The position numbers and the translations under genes were made by a program. 64,000 nt of DNA from Erythrobacter sp. JK5 (GTDB lineage: Bacteria; Pseudomonadota; Alphaproteobacteria; Sphingomonadales; Sphingomonadaceae): assembly GCF_018205975.1 (NCBI RefSeq), contig NZ_CP073577.1, forward strand, positions 992,001-1,056,000. The letters run 5' to 3'. Of the stretch, positions 1-9,119 are shown one piece after another. Under the pieces are notes generated by a model that saw nothing but the letters and a program-made list of their open reading frames with translations, made no database searches and was not told the origin of the DNA. The stretch's first letter is position 1, and each line of letters starts with the position of its first letter.

Positions 1-369
1 GAAGGCGCGGTCCATATCCTCGCGCTCGTGCCCCAGCAGAATGTCAGCGCGTTCGGCGCGGTCCAGGCGACGATCGAAGAGGAAGCCCGCGACCGGGCGG
101 AAATGATCGCCCACGGTGTCGCCGGTAATCTCCTCGCCGAAAGCGGGATCATGCCGACGATCTCGGTCAAGATCGGCAACAGCCAGAAGATCGTGGCCGA
201 ATTCCTGACCGGTCATCCCGAGGTCGCCGCGCTGGTGCTCGGCGCGGCGAAGAGCAACAGCCCCGGACCGCTGGTCACGCACTTTTCCGCCATTGCCGGG
301 ACGCTGCCTTGCCCGCTCTACGTGATCCCGGCCGATTACGACGAGAAGCGCAGCGACCACATGGCGTGA
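1..369 (+). CDS. Universal stress protein, C-terminal part (5' end outside window)
   Basis: The reading frame is open from the first base and ends at the TGA at 367-369, giving 122 residues of a protein that begins upstream of the window. The sequence has the alternating hydrophobic strands of the UspA fold. It starts with a strand ending in LALV, then a helix rich in E/A, and ends with a G-x9-G-like nucleotide-loop region (VLGAAKSNSPGPLV) followed by CPLYVIP. That last strand is the usual final beta strand of UspA proteins. The family binds nucleotides and helps survival under stress; the substrate or partner cannot be told from this fragment. The assignment rests on overall pattern, so the exact subfamily is uncertain. 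Confidence 0.7.
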   Translation, partial: EGAVHILALVPQQNVSAFGAVQATIEEEARDRAEMIAHGVAGNLLAESGIMPTISVKIGNSQKIVAEFLTGHPEVAALVLGAAKSNSPGPLVTHFSAIAGTLPCPLYVIPADYDEKRSDHMA

Positions 370-388
370 GGGGCAAATCGACGCGAAA

Positions 389-904
389 TCAGGTGAGCGT
401 TCCGCGCACCGGGTAATCGTTTTCGAGAATGTGATCGATCCCTTCGAGCAACTGATCGAGCGGTGGTCTTGTGAATGGCGCGTTCTGAACGCAGGCGAAA
501 TGCAGCGCTCCATCGGGCCGCACCAGGAACAGGCCCGGCTCGGAAAAGACGTCCGGCTCTTCACTGTCCGGGCGTTTCTGCGATAGGTACAGACCCCATT
601 CGCGCGCGCTGCTCTCGCTGAGATTGTATACCAGCGGCACGTCGCCCGTATCCCATTCCTCGTGGACGACGGTGGCGCGTTCCTTGTTGTCCATCGAGAT
701 CGCAAACACGTTGATCCCGCGTTCGGTGAACGCGTCGAGCCTGTTCGACAGTTCCTTCAGATAGCCGCGGCAAATGGGGCAGTGCTTGCCGCGGTAGAAT
801 ACCAGCAGGTTGAAGTTCTCGGGGCTTTGCTTGTCGAGCGTGAAATGCGCGCCAATCGTCAATGGCCCTTCCAGCTTGGGGACTTTTTCATCGGGTTTCA
901 ACAT
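389..904 (-). CDS. Peroxiredoxin-like (AhpC/TSA fold) protein
   Basis: This encodes 171 residues with a thioredoxin-like fold. After the strand NLLVFYRGK comes CPIC at residues 42-45, the position of the peroxidatic cysteine in AhpC/TSA proteins, here as a CxxC pair. The C-terminal half carries the conserved LFLVRPDG strand. The likely role is thiol-dependent reduction of a peroxide or disulfide in the cytoplasm; no signal peptide is seen. I chose the ATG at 904 because AAAGGAGAA lies just upstream and because the frame further upstream is arginine-rich and not homologous in character. It is a stand-alone gene lying head to tail with rnr. Confidence 0.75.
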   Translation of the reverse strand: MLKPDEKVPKLEGPLTIGAHFTLDKQSPENFNLLVFYRGKHCPICRGYLKELSNRLDAFTERGINVFAISMDNKERATVVHEEWDTGDVPLVYNLSESSAREWGLYLSQKRPDSEEPDVFSEPGLFLVRPDGALHFACVQNAPFTRPPLDQLLEGIDHILENDYPVRGTLT

Positions 905-965
905 CGCGTTCTCCTTTGCCGATTCAATGGCTCGGAGGGTGCGATGTTCCGATCGACGTCGAATG

Positions 966-3257
966 TCAGCGCCGCTTGCGCCCTTGGTGGCGGATATTTC
1001 CGGGCCGCCCGCGCTTGCCGGTCGCATGCTTGCCGGCCTTGCCGGGATTGCCCCGACGGGGCGGAGGGCGGTTGCCGCGCGGTTCGATCGGCTGCCCGTC
1101 GGCATCGAGCGGGACGAACTTGAGCGCACCGGTCAGCGGGTTCGCTTCGCCCAGCTGCAATTTCAAGCGGTCGCCGGAAGCGTAGCGCTTGCCCGTGTCC
1201 TCGCCGATCAGGGCCTGCGCGGCTTCGTCGTAGCGGAAGTGTTCGGCACCCAGCGTCGAAACCGGCACCAGCCCGTCTCCGCCCAGCCCGACGATCGTTG
1301 CGAAGAATCCGAAGCCCTGCACGCCGGTGATCCGGGTATCGAACGTCTCGCCCACCCGGCCCGAAAGCCAGGCGGCGACGTAGCGATCGATCGTGTCGCG
1401 CTCGGCCTCCATCGCGCGCCGCTCGGTCTGGCTGATTGCGTCGGACACCTGCTGCAAAGAGGCACGGTCGACATCCGAAAGTCCGGTCGTCGGAGGGAGC
1501 GCGCCTGCGGGTTTCGGCTGTTCGAGCCCGTAGGCCTCGACCAGCGCCCGGTGCACCAGGAGATCGGCATAGCGGCGGATCGGCGAGGTGAAGTGCGCGT
1601 AGGAGCCGAGCGCGAGGCCGAAATGGCCGGCATTGGCGGGCCCGTAATAGGCCTGCATTTGGCTGCGCAGCACTGCTTCCATGATCAACGCCTTCTCGGA
1701 TTCGTCCGAGACGTCCTTGAGCATGCGGTTGAACAGGCTGGGCGTGACGACCTGCCCCAGCGCCAGCTTGCGATCCATCGTCTGGAGATATTCGCGCAGC
1801 GCAATCAGCTTCTCGCGGCTCGGCGGCTCATGGATGCGATAGACCACCGGCGCGGTCTTGGCTTCGAGCGCCTTGGCCGCCGCGACGTTAGCGGCGATCA
1901 TGAAATCCTCGACCACGCGGTGCGCATCAAGCCGTTCGCGGATCGCGATCTCGGCAATCCTCCCCTGCTCGTCGAGCACCACACGACGCTCGGGGAGCTC
2001 CAGCTCGAGCGGGTCGCGGCGGTGCCGTGCCCCTTCGAGAGCGCGCCACGCAGCCCACAGATGCCCCAGGTACTCGGGCGCATCCCCGCCGTCGATTGCG
2101 GCCTGTGCGTCCTCGTAGGCGATGTTGTGATGAATGCGCAGGATGGCGCGCGAGAACCGCCATTGCGTCACATTGCCCTGAGCATCGATCCTGAGATGGC
2201 AGGCCATCGCCGCCCGGTCCTCGCCCTGCTTGAGCGAACAGATGTCGGCGCTGAGCACTTCGGGCAGCATCGGTACGACCCGGTCTGGGAAATAGATCGA
2301 GTTGCCCCGCTTGCGCGCTTCGCGATCGAGCGCCGAACCGGGGCGGACGTAAAACGAAACGTCCGCGATCGCGACCAGCGCGTTGAAGCCGCCCTGCCCA
2401 TCGGGTTCGGCCCAGATCGCATCGTCGTGATCGCGCGCATCGGCAGGATCGATCGCCACGATCGGCAGGTGCCGCAGGTCCTCGCGCTGGTCCTCGTCGA
2501 GCGTAAGCTCGGCGGCGCGATGCGCTTCCTCGATGACCTCTTCGGGGAAGACATGCGGTATGCCGTGCCGGGCGATGGCGATCAGGCTGAAGCTCTTGGG
2601 CGCAAGCGGATCGCCAAACACTTCGGTGACCTTGACGCCCGAACGCTGCGAGCGGCCGGTGCGTTCGGCGAGCACCAGCTGGCCTTCTTCCGCCTCGCCG
2701 AGATCACTGATCCTGGCCGAGTGGCGAATGCGCTTGTCCACCGGCGCGAGCCAGGCCTGTCCGCTGCCGTCGATCTCGACCACGCCCATCAGGCCCTCGG
2801 TCCGCGCGGGCAGTTTCTTCATCGGATGCGCGATCCACCCCAAATCGCGTTCTTCCGTGCGCGCCAGCACCCGGTCACCGCGTTTCAGGGCCGGAGCCCG
2901 CTTTGCACCCCGCCCCTTCAATTCCTTCAGCACAAGGCGCGGGGGCTTTTCGGGAGCATCGGGGGCCCAGGCATCGGGCACGGCGATCGCCTCGCCATCC
3001 TCGATATCGACGACGCGGAGCACGGTGACCTTCGGCACCCCGCCCATCCGGTGATAGGCGGTCTTCTTGCCATCGATCAGGCCTTCCTCGGCCATGTCCT
3101 TGAGCAAGCGCTTGAGCGCGATCTTTTCCTGCCCCTTGAGGCCGAAAGCTTTCGCGATCTCGCGCTTGCCTGCGGGGGTTTCGCTCGACTGGATGAATTC
3201 GATGATCTGTTCGCGCGAGGGCATGCCCTGGGGGCGGTTCATAGGTCGTTTGGCCAT
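966..3257 (-). CDS. rnr: Ribonuclease R (3'-5' exoribonuclease)
   Basis: A 763-residue RNase II/RNB-family exonuclease that degrades structured RNA from the 3' end. Domain order: an N-terminal winged-helix/HTH region (about residues 12-65), cold-shock-type OB folds, the RNB catalytic domain with the metal-binding aspartates in IDPADARDHDD (about 269-279), and a C-terminal S1 domain (about 640-715). A basic, proline/arginine-rich tail ends in GRKRR, as is common for RNase R. ATG at 3257 is used; an ATG six codons in is an alternative. The C-terminal tail separates it from the shorter RNase II. Confidence 0.95.
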   Translation of the reverse strand: MAKRPMNRPQGMPSREQIIEFIQSSETPAGKREIAKAFGLKGQEKIALKRLLKDMAEEGLIDGKKTAYHRMGGVPKVTVLRVVDIEDGEAIAVPDAWAPDAPEKPPRLVLKELKGRGAKRAPALKRGDRVLARTEERDLGWIAHPMKKLPARTEGLMGVVEIDGSGQAWLAPVDKRIRHSARISDLGEAEEGQLVLAERTGRSQRSGVKVTEVFGDPLAPKSFSLIAIARHGIPHVFPEEVIEEAHRAAELTLDEDQREDLRHLPIVAIDPADARDHDDAIWAEPDGQGGFNALVAIADVSFYVRPGSALDREARKRGNSIYFPDRVVPMLPEVLSADICSLKQGEDRAAMACHLRIDAQGNVTQWRFSRAILRIHHNIAYEDAQAAIDGGDAPEYLGHLWAAWRALEGARHRRDPLELELPERRVVLDEQGRIAEIAIRERLDAHRVVEDFMIAANVAAAKALEAKTAPVVYRIHEPPSREKLIALREYLQTMDRKLALGQVVTPSLFNRMLKDVSDESEKALIMEAVLRSQMQAYYGPANAGHFGLALGSYAHFTSPIRRYADLLVHRALVEAYGLEQPKPAGALPPTTGLSDVDRASLQQVSDAISQTERRAMEAERDTIDRYVAAWLSGRVGETFDTRITGVQGFGFFATIVGLGGDGLVPVSTLGAEHFRYDEAAQALIGEDTGKRYASGDRLKLQLGEANPLTGALKFVPLDADGQPIEPRGNRPPPRRGNPGKAGKHATGKRGRPGNIRHQGRKRR

Positions 3258-3281
3258 TACACGCGGCCTATGGACGCTGGA

Positions 3282-4643
3282 TCAGTCGCTGTCACCTTCG
3301 GGAGTGGCCACCGGTGCGAACGCGCCACCCGGAACGGCGCTGGCGACTGGCGAGCAGAACTCCCCGTCACAGGCGCTCACGCCGAACAGCCAATCGTCGC
3401 CGCGCAGGGGAACGATGGCCGAAACGATGCCGACCCCGGCTGACTCTTCGAGGATTTCGATATCGAGCGGCTCGTCGCGCCAATATGGCTCGTCGGTCCG
3501 GCGCGCGAATATCCGGTAGTCGTAGGCACCGGCAACCGCGTTCCACGAAACCTCGGTGTCGACCCGCACGGCGGCGTCGGCCGTCGGAGCGGGTGGCATC
3601 GGCGTTCTTGCCAGCGCGTCGAGCGCGCTCACGTTCAGCCGTGCAGCGCGGGTCAGGTAATCGAAATCGATTTCGTCGACGGTGTCGCCATACTTGACCC
3701 CATCCTCGGTGCGCAGATCCTGGTGCTGATGCTCGTAATCCTCGACCGCGACGGTGATGCGCACTGCCGGATAGCCCTTGTCGAGAAACGGGATTTGGTC
3801 TCCGCCCCGCCCCATCCGGTCGGTGCGCCAGATCTGCCGCACCTGCATGCCTGCGGGATTCTCTGCGGCAAGATCGGCGAGCCAGCGCGACAGGTTGCGG
3901 CCCGGGCTGTCGTTCTCGCCACCGAACCGACGCTGGCGAGCACGCAGCTCCTCGGTCGAATCCGCCCGCAAACCTTCCGAAAACACCCGCACATGGGCGG
4001 CATCGCACACGCCGTCCGATCCGCACGAATTGCCGATCATGTCGTTGTTGAGCACCGCTTTCACCGTCATGCCCTGATCCTCGACCCAGTCGGCCAGGAT
4101 GCGCGCGCCGTGGAGACCCTGCTCCTCGCCGGTCAGCAAGGCGTAGATGATAGTCGAAGGATATTGCCGCCGGGAGAGGATACGCGCCGCCTCGAGGATC
4201 ATGACACTTCCCGAACCGTCGTCATTCGCTCCCGGCGCATCGTCGGTAGAATTGAGCGGATCGGTGACGCGGCTGTCGTAATGCCCCTGCACGATGATCA
4301 CCTCGTCGGGGCGCACGTTTCCGCGCTGGATGGCGACGGCATTGCGCACCAGCGTCGGCTCGGGAATGCGGGCGGCGGTGACGATTTCGCTCGGCGAAAC
4401 AACCTCGAGGCAATCTCCGCAGCGCGATCCGATCCGCCGGAATTCGTCCAGCGCCCAGTTGACGGCTGCGCCGATCCCGCGTTCGGGATCGTCCTGCGAC
4501 GACAGGGTATGCCGCGTACCGAAGCCGACGATCGTATCCATGTCGGCGCGCAGCCGCGCTTCGGACACCTCTTCGGCAGGTTCATTCTGGGCGGCGAGCG
4601 GCGCAGCACAGAGTGCGGCGATCAGGGCAATGTGTTTGATCAT
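3282..4643 (-). CDS. Secreted M28-family zinc aminopeptidase
   Basis: 453 residues. The N-terminus MIKHIALIAALCAAPLAAQ is a signal peptide, so the enzyme acts in the periplasm or outside. The M28 di-zinc ligands are visible: His in GHYDSR (about 121), Asp in GANDDGSG (about 141), Glu in TGEEQG (about 174), Asp in NNDMIG (about 201), and a late His in DYEHQHQD. After the peptidase domain a roughly 100-residue tail contains a fibronectin-III-like strand pattern (VSWNAVAGAYDYRIF). The ATG at 4643 was chosen over an upstream TTG because it begins the signal peptide directly. The substrate is unknown. Confidence 0.88.
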   Translation of the reverse strand: MIKHIALIAALCAAPLAAQNEPAEEVSEARLRADMDTIVGFGTRHTLSSQDDPERGIGAAVNWALDEFRRIGSRCGDCLEVVSPSEIVTAARIPEPTLVRNAVAIQRGNVRPDEVIIVQGHYDSRVTDPLNSTDDAPGANDDGSGSVMILEAARILSRRQYPSTIIYALLTGEEQGLHGARILADWVEDQGMTVKAVLNNDMIGNSCGSDGVCDAAHVRVFSEGLRADSTEELRARQRRFGGENDSPGRNLSRWLADLAAENPAGMQVRQIWRTDRMGRGGDQIPFLDKGYPAVRITVAVEDYEHQHQDLRTEDGVKYGDTVDEIDFDYLTRAARLNVSALDALARTPMPPAPTADAAVRVDTEVSWNAVAGAYDYRIFARRTDEPYWRDEPLDIEILEESAGVGIVSAIVPLRGDDWLFGVSACDGEFCSPVASAVPGGAFAPVATPEGDSD

Positions 4644-4706
4644 GGCAAGGTCTGTGCCGTGCCGGGCAGCGCAGATCAATAGGCTGCCGAACCGTGGATG
4701 GCGGAC

Positions 4707-5297
4707 CTACTTGCTGAGTTCGTCGAGCTTCTTCTGCATCGCCGCCATCTGCTCGCGCAGGGCCGCGATCTCGTCGCCCGGTTTCTCGTCTGCCGGTTTC
4801 GTGCTGCGCGGCGTTGCAGTGCGCGAAGCGGCACCGGGGATGAACACGTCGGCGGCGGCGCGCATCATCGCCATGTTGGTTTCATGGAGCGCCGCGAGCG
4901 GCCCGCCGCTCAGGCCCTTTTCGAACGCTTCGCGGATCTTGCTCTGGTTGGCGCGAAAATTGGCCATGCTGGCTTCAAGATAGGACGGCATCATCGCCTG
5001 CATGGAATTTCCATACATGCTGATCAATTGGCGCAGGAAGCTGACCGGGAGCATCTGCTGCCCGCTATGCGCTTCCTCGTCCATGATGATCTGGGTCAGG
5101 ATCGAATGCGTGATATCCTCGCCCGACTTGGCATCGATCACCTGAAATTCGACATTGTCGCGGACCATGCCGGCCAGATCGTCCAGCGTGATGTAGCTCG
5201 ACGAACTCGTATTGTAGAGCCGCCGGTTGGCGTATTTCTTGATGATGATCGCGTCGCCAGCGCTGTCGCCCTGCGTCGCATTTGCCTTGCGTGCCAT
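4707..5297 (-). CDS. phaR: Polyhydroxyalkanoate synthesis regulator PhaR
   Basis: A 196-residue DNA-binding repressor of polyhydroxybutyrate (PHB) granule genes. The conserved PHB_acc_N domain is plain near the N-terminus (IIIKKYANRRLYNT, then SSYITLDDLA), followed by the accumulation-regulator domain with LRQLISMYG and a C-terminal coiled coil (EIAALREQMAAMQKKLDEL). Family members bind both DNA and PHB and so tie phasin expression to granule formation. The start is ATG at 5297, with a weak purine stretch (CAGAGAA) upstream. No phaC or phasin gene lies nearby. A palindrome immediately upstream (5334-5348) fits autoregulation. Confidence 0.92.
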   Translation of the reverse strand: MARKANATQGDSAGDAIIIKKYANRRLYNTSSSSYITLDDLAGMVRDNVEFQVIDAKSGEDITHSILTQIIMDEEAHSGQQMLPVSFLRQLISMYGNSMQAMMPSYLEASMANFRANQSKIREAFEKGLSGGPLAALHETNMAMMRAAADVFIPGAASRTATPRSTKPADEKPGDEIAALREQMAAMQKKLDELSK

Positions 5298-5333
5298 GTT
5301 TTCTCTGCCCCGGTTAGGCAACGGGCTTAGCAC

Positions 5334-5348
5334 CTGCACAATGTGCAG
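5334..5348. promoter_or_regulatory. Candidate PhaR operator upstream of phaR
   Basis: CTGCAC-AAT-GTGCAG is a perfect 6-bp inverted repeat with a 3-nt centre, 36 bp upstream of the phaR start, and TGCAGTGCAAT continues from it. Alphaproteobacterial PhaR proteins are known to bind TGC/GCA-rich palindromes and to repress their own gene. The position between alr and phaR also fits an operator. That PhaR binds here is inference. Confidence 0.5.
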
Positions 5349-5364
5349 TGCAATATGGCATCAC

Positions 5365-6414
5365 TCAGAGACGCAGCCGCTGTCCCAGAACGGTAAGCAA
5401 TTCGTATTGGGAAAGAGCGGTTTGCTGCGCAGCAACAGGCAGATCGTAGGGCACATTCAACCAGTCGCCCGCCTGCAGATCGGGCGCATTCGCCAGATCG
5501 ACCACGATCATGTCCATCGATATCCGGCCAAGCACCGGCAGAGCGGCGTCGCCATGTCGCAGCACCGCCTTGCCGGCCCAGCTGCGCAGAAAACCGTCGG
5601 CATAGCCGAGCGAGACGGTCGCAACCTGCATCGGCACCGGTGCGACGAAGGTTGCGTTGTAACCGACCGCATCGCCCGCCTGGATCTCACGCCGCTGGAT
5701 GATCGCGGCTTCGATGGCTGCGACCGGCCGGATCTGGTCGGCGAGTTCGAGACGTGGCACGCCGCCATAGAGCGACAGACCGGGCCGCGTGAGATCGAAT
5801 GCGTAGTCGCTTCCCAGCGCGATGCCCGCACTGTTGGCGAGACTGAGTGAGCGGTGATTGACCACGTCTGCCGCAGCGCGAAACGCGGCAAGCTGGCGCG
5901 GGTTCATCGTGCTGTCCTCGTCGGCGCAGGCGAGGTGCGACAGCAGCACATCCACGTCGAGGGCGTGGATACGCGCATCGGACAGCTCGGATGGCGCGAT
6001 CCCGAGCCGGTTGATCCCGGTATCGACCATCAGGTGGCAGCGCCCCCCGCCCCCGGCCCGCCAGATTTCGGCCTGCGCCAGCGAATTTATCACCGGCACC
6101 GCGCCGCTGGCGCGCGCGTAGGCCGTATCGGCGTCGCTCAGCGGCCCGTGGAGGACAGCAATCCGATTGCCGGGCACATGCCTGGCAACGGCCGGAACCT
6201 CGCTCCAGTGCGCTACGAAGAATTGCTCGCATCCGGCATCGCGTAGCACCGGCACGCAGACATCCACGCCCAGCCCATAGGCATCCGCCTTGACCGCGGC
6301 CCCGGCACTGGCCGACCCGGACAGCCGATCGAGCGCGCGCCAGTTATGCGCGAGTGCTTCGGTATCGACCTGCAACCGCAGCGTGGATGGCGGCGGCTCA
6401 GGTTGGGACGTCAT
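5365..6414 (-). CDS. alr: Alanine racemase
   Basis: A 349-residue PLP enzyme that makes D-alanine for peptidoglycan. The PLP lysine sits in VKADAYGLG (Lys42) in the N-terminal TIM barrel. The catalytic tyrosine region of the C-terminal beta domain is VGYNATF, followed by the conserved LGYADGF and ISMDM. ATG 6414 was chosen because the preceding frame is arginine-rich and lies inside the upstream gene. The start overlaps the end of the MFS permease gene by about 17 bp, suggesting translational coupling. Confidence 0.95.
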   Translation of the reverse strand: MTSQPEPPPSTLRLQVDTEALAHNWRALDRLSGSASAGAAVKADAYGLGVDVCVPVLRDAGCEQFFVAHWSEVPAVARHVPGNRIAVLHGPLSDADTAYARASGAVPVINSLAQAEIWRAGGGGRCHLMVDTGINRLGIAPSELSDARIHALDVDVLLSHLACADEDSTMNPRQLAAFRAAADVVNHRSLSLANSAGIALGSDYAFDLTRPGLSLYGGVPRLELADQIRPVAAIEAAIIQRREIQAGDAVGYNATFVAPVPMQVATVSLGYADGFLRSWAGKAVLRHGDAALPVLGRISMDMIVVDLANAPDLQAGDWLNVPYDLPVAAQQTALSQYELLTVLGQRLRL

Positions 6415-8061
6415 CGGCGAAGTCTCGCGGCGGTCCGTCCGGAATGCCCCACCACGCGACAATCACGCCAAAGGCAACCACGACCCAGGTGTACCACAGC
6501 CCGGAATAGATATTGCCCGTGCTCGCGACGATCACTCCGGCTATCAGAGGCAGGAAGCCACCCAGATATCCCGCGCCGATATGGTACGGGATCGACATCG
6601 ACGAATAGCGGATCTTGGGCGGGAACATTTCCGACAGCAGCGCCGCAACCGACCCGTAGGTCAGCGCCGAGAGGAAACCGAGGCCGAGCAGGATCGCGAT
6701 GATGCCGACGACATTCGCGACTGCGGGCTGCTGCTTGGAAAAATCGAAACCGAATTCGCTCAGCGCGCCCCGGATACCTTCGGTGCGCGCGGACCCGCTG
6801 TCGAACCAGCTGGGATCGATGGCGATGTCCGCGTCGCCGGCCCGCAGCGTCAGGGTGTCTCCGGGAACGAGGGTGTAGCTGACGCCCGATGCGGTCAACG
6901 TCTCCAGGACCTTGCCGCAATCGGTCTGCTCGCGATCGAACAGGTCCGCAAACGGATCGGTGGTGCATTGCGGCCCGCTGACCGTGATCGGCGTACGTTC
7001 GGCGGCGTCGGCCAGCCCTGGGTTGGCGAGGCTGCCAAGGCCCCAGAACGCCGGGAACAGCAGCAGCAGCGTCGCGACCGCGCCGATGATGATCGGTTTC
7101 TTGCGTCCCACCCGGTCCGACCATTTGCCGACCACGAGATAGAAACTCATGGCGATGAGACCGGCGATCAACAGGATCATCTCGACCGTCTGATCGTCGA
7201 CATGCATCGGCCCGCGAAGGAAGCTCATGCCCGAGAAGAACGCGGTGTACCAGATCGTCGTCAAGATGCCGGTCACACCGAACAGCGCGACGAAGATGCG
7301 CTTCCTGTTGCCCGGGTAGGTGAAGCTTTCGACGAAGGGGTTCTTGGCGGTTTCGCCCGCGTCCTTCATCGCCTGAAATACCGGGCTTTCGGACAGCTTC
7401 AGCCGCATCCACAGCGATATGACCAGCAGCAGGATCGACAGCAGGAACGGGATGCGCCAGCCCCAGGCGACGAAATCGTCCTCGGGATCAGGAACCGGCA
7501 TGCCAGCACGACGATGATCGACAGCACGAAACCGCCGGCTACGCTGGCCTGGATGAAGCTGGTGTAAAAGCCGCGCTTTTCCGGCGGCGCATGTTCGGCG
7601 ACATAGATCGCCGCGCCGCCATATTCGCCGCCCAGCGCAAGTCCCTGGATCACGCGCAGCAGGATCACGATGATCGGTGCCGCAATTCCGATCGTGTCGA
7701 CCGTGGGGATGAAGCCGACCCCGGCGGTGGCAATCCCCATCAGCGTCACGGTTACGAGGAAGGTGTATTTGCGCCCCAGCTGGTCGCCGAGGAACCCGAA
7801 CAGGATCGCCCCGATCGGGCGGAAGGCAAAGCCCACGGCAAAGGTCGACCAGACCAGCAGCAGCCCCAGCGTGTCGTTATCGACGTCGTAGAACGCGTCT
7901 TTGAGGATATACGCGAGCGTGCCGTAGATGAAGAAATCGTACCATTCGAAGATCGTCCCGGCGCTGCTGGCACCGATGACGAGCTTGATTTCCTTTTCAC
8001 TCGGTTCGCGCGCGGCGAGCGCCGATGCATCAGCGGTCGTTCCCACCCCGTTTGCAGCCAT
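6398..8061 (-). pseudogene. MFS transporter (MHS/ProP-like), broken by a one-base frameshift
   Basis: The N-terminal portion starts at ATG 8061 and carries the MHS-type landmarks ASSAGTIFEWYDFF, GDQLGRKY and RVIQGLALGGEYGGAA. It shifts out of frame near 7484-7486 after ACRFLIP, and the rest continues one frame over from EDDFVAWGWRIPFLLS to the stop at 6398. Adding one base at the CCC/CCG junction restores 554 residues. The restored protein has 12 predicted helices and an unusually large hydrophilic insert (about 90 residues, with CTTDPF and TDCGK) in the second half, probably periplasmic. The family carries organic acids or osmolytes with protons. A sequencing error is more likely than decay, since the downstream part shows no other damage. 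Confidence 0.8.
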
Positions 8062-8116
8062 CTATCCCAACCCCTTGCTGCGGAATGCGCAGTCTCTCTC
8101 AGGCGAAGTCCTGCCT

Positions 8117-8566
8117 CTAGCCTGTGGGCGAACGCGATGAAAGCGCCAGCTCGGCGGCCTTCCACGGCAGCAGCAGGGCACCGTGGCGTGCGCTGTGGTC
8201 GCGCGCATCGAGCAGCGCGTCGAAATCCGGCCAGTCGGGGACGGCCCCCGCACCCGCGAGCCAATCCGCGATATCGGCATGAATGCTCCGCATCGTGTCA
8301 GCATCGGCCCCGATAATTCCGCGCGCCATGATCGCGGCAGAACTCTGCCCCACCGCACAGGCCGCAACCTGCATGCCGACCCGCGTCACGGCACCGTTTG
8401 CGTCGCAATCGAGCCCGAGCCTGATCGAACTGCCACACGTACGCGAGCGCGCCTCTGCATGATGGGCGAATTCATCTTCGTAGGGATGGTGTGCCAGTTC
8501 CGCCGACAGGGCCAGGAGACGGGGCGTATAGAGCTTGCCGGCCGGCGGCGCGGCAGACGCGTTCAT
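8117..8566 (-). CDS. NifU/IscU-like iron-sulfur cluster scaffold protein
   Basis: 149 residues resembling the N-terminal NifU domain. The conserved cysteines are in RTCGSSI, LDCDANG and QVAACAVGQSSA, the order expected for cluster ligands in this diverged alphaproteobacterial form. The C-terminus (HSARHGALLLPWKA) also matches the family pattern. The likely role is assembly or transfer of Fe-S clusters in the cytoplasm, but it is separate from any suf or isc operon here. The ATG at 8566 overlaps the cvpA stop by 4 bp (ATGA), which fixes the start and indicates co-translation with cvpA. Confidence 0.72.
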   Translation of the reverse strand: MNASAAPPAGKLYTPRLLALSAELAHHPYEDEFAHHAEARSRTCGSSIRLGLDCDANGAVTRVGMQVAACAVGQSSAAIMARGIIGADADTMRSIHADIADWLAGAGAVPDWPDFDALLDARDHSARHGALLLPWKAAELALSSRSPTG

Positions 8567-9108
8567 TCGTTCTCTTCGGCGGCCGCGGCTGCCGCAGCTT
8601 CCGCTTCGCCGCGCAATTGCGCGCGACGTTGCGCAATCATCGAAACCAGCTCGCGCGAGAACGCATCGGCGGCGGGATAGGTCCGCGCGGTGGTGATCCA
8701 GACCGGCCGGCCCTTGTATCCCCACACCGTGTCGAAACCGAGCACCAGCACCGAAAATGCAAAGACCACGATCAGCGCGCCCTTGACCGCGCCGAAGCCG
8801 AAACCCAGCACCCGGTCGATCGGACCGAGGATCGAATTGCGCGATGCCTGGCCGACATTGTTGGCAATGACCTTCATCGCAGCATAGGGAATCAGCAGCA
8901 GCAGTGCGAAGGCGAGGATGGAGGTGGCCGGATCGGCGTCGTAAAGCCCCCGCAGGGCATCGGTCAGCGGGGTGTGAAGATAGAAGATTGCGAACGCGGC
9001 AAGAACCCAGGCGGCGAGCGACAGCACCTCTTGCACGAGGCCGCGCATGAACCCGCCAACCGCCGCCACACCAACGATGACGAGGACGAGGATGTCGAAC
9101 AAAGTCAT
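8563..9108 (-). CDS. CvpA family membrane protein
   Basis: 181 residues with four hydrophobic helices (about residues 2-20, 30-47, 62-82 and 103-125). It begins MTLFDILVLVIVGVAAVGGF, typical of the CvpA/colicin V production family. The family signature GxxRGxxxE appears as GFMRGLVQEVLSL. The C-terminus is a charged alanine-rich tail. CvpA proteins are inner-membrane proteins tied to envelope homeostasis; the exact activity is unknown. It lies between radA and the NifU-like gene on the same strand, 11 bp after radA, so the three probably form an operon. Confidence 0.88.
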   Translation of the reverse strand: MTLFDILVLVIVGVAAVGGFMRGLVQEVLSLAAWVLAAFAIFYLHTPLTDALRGLYDADPATSILAFALLLLIPYAAMKVIANNVGQASRNSILGPIDRVLGFGFGAVKGALIVVFAFSVLVLGFDTVWGYKGRPVWITTARTYPAADAFSRELVSMIAQRRAQLRGEAEAAAAAAAEENE

Positions 9109-9119
9109 GGACGCGGGGG

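Noticed and set aside
810..3443. Very long open frame on the plus strand opposite rnr
   Set aside because: High-GC codon bias on the real gene's strand opens antisense frames; the product has no recognisable domain and the minus-strand RNase R is certain.
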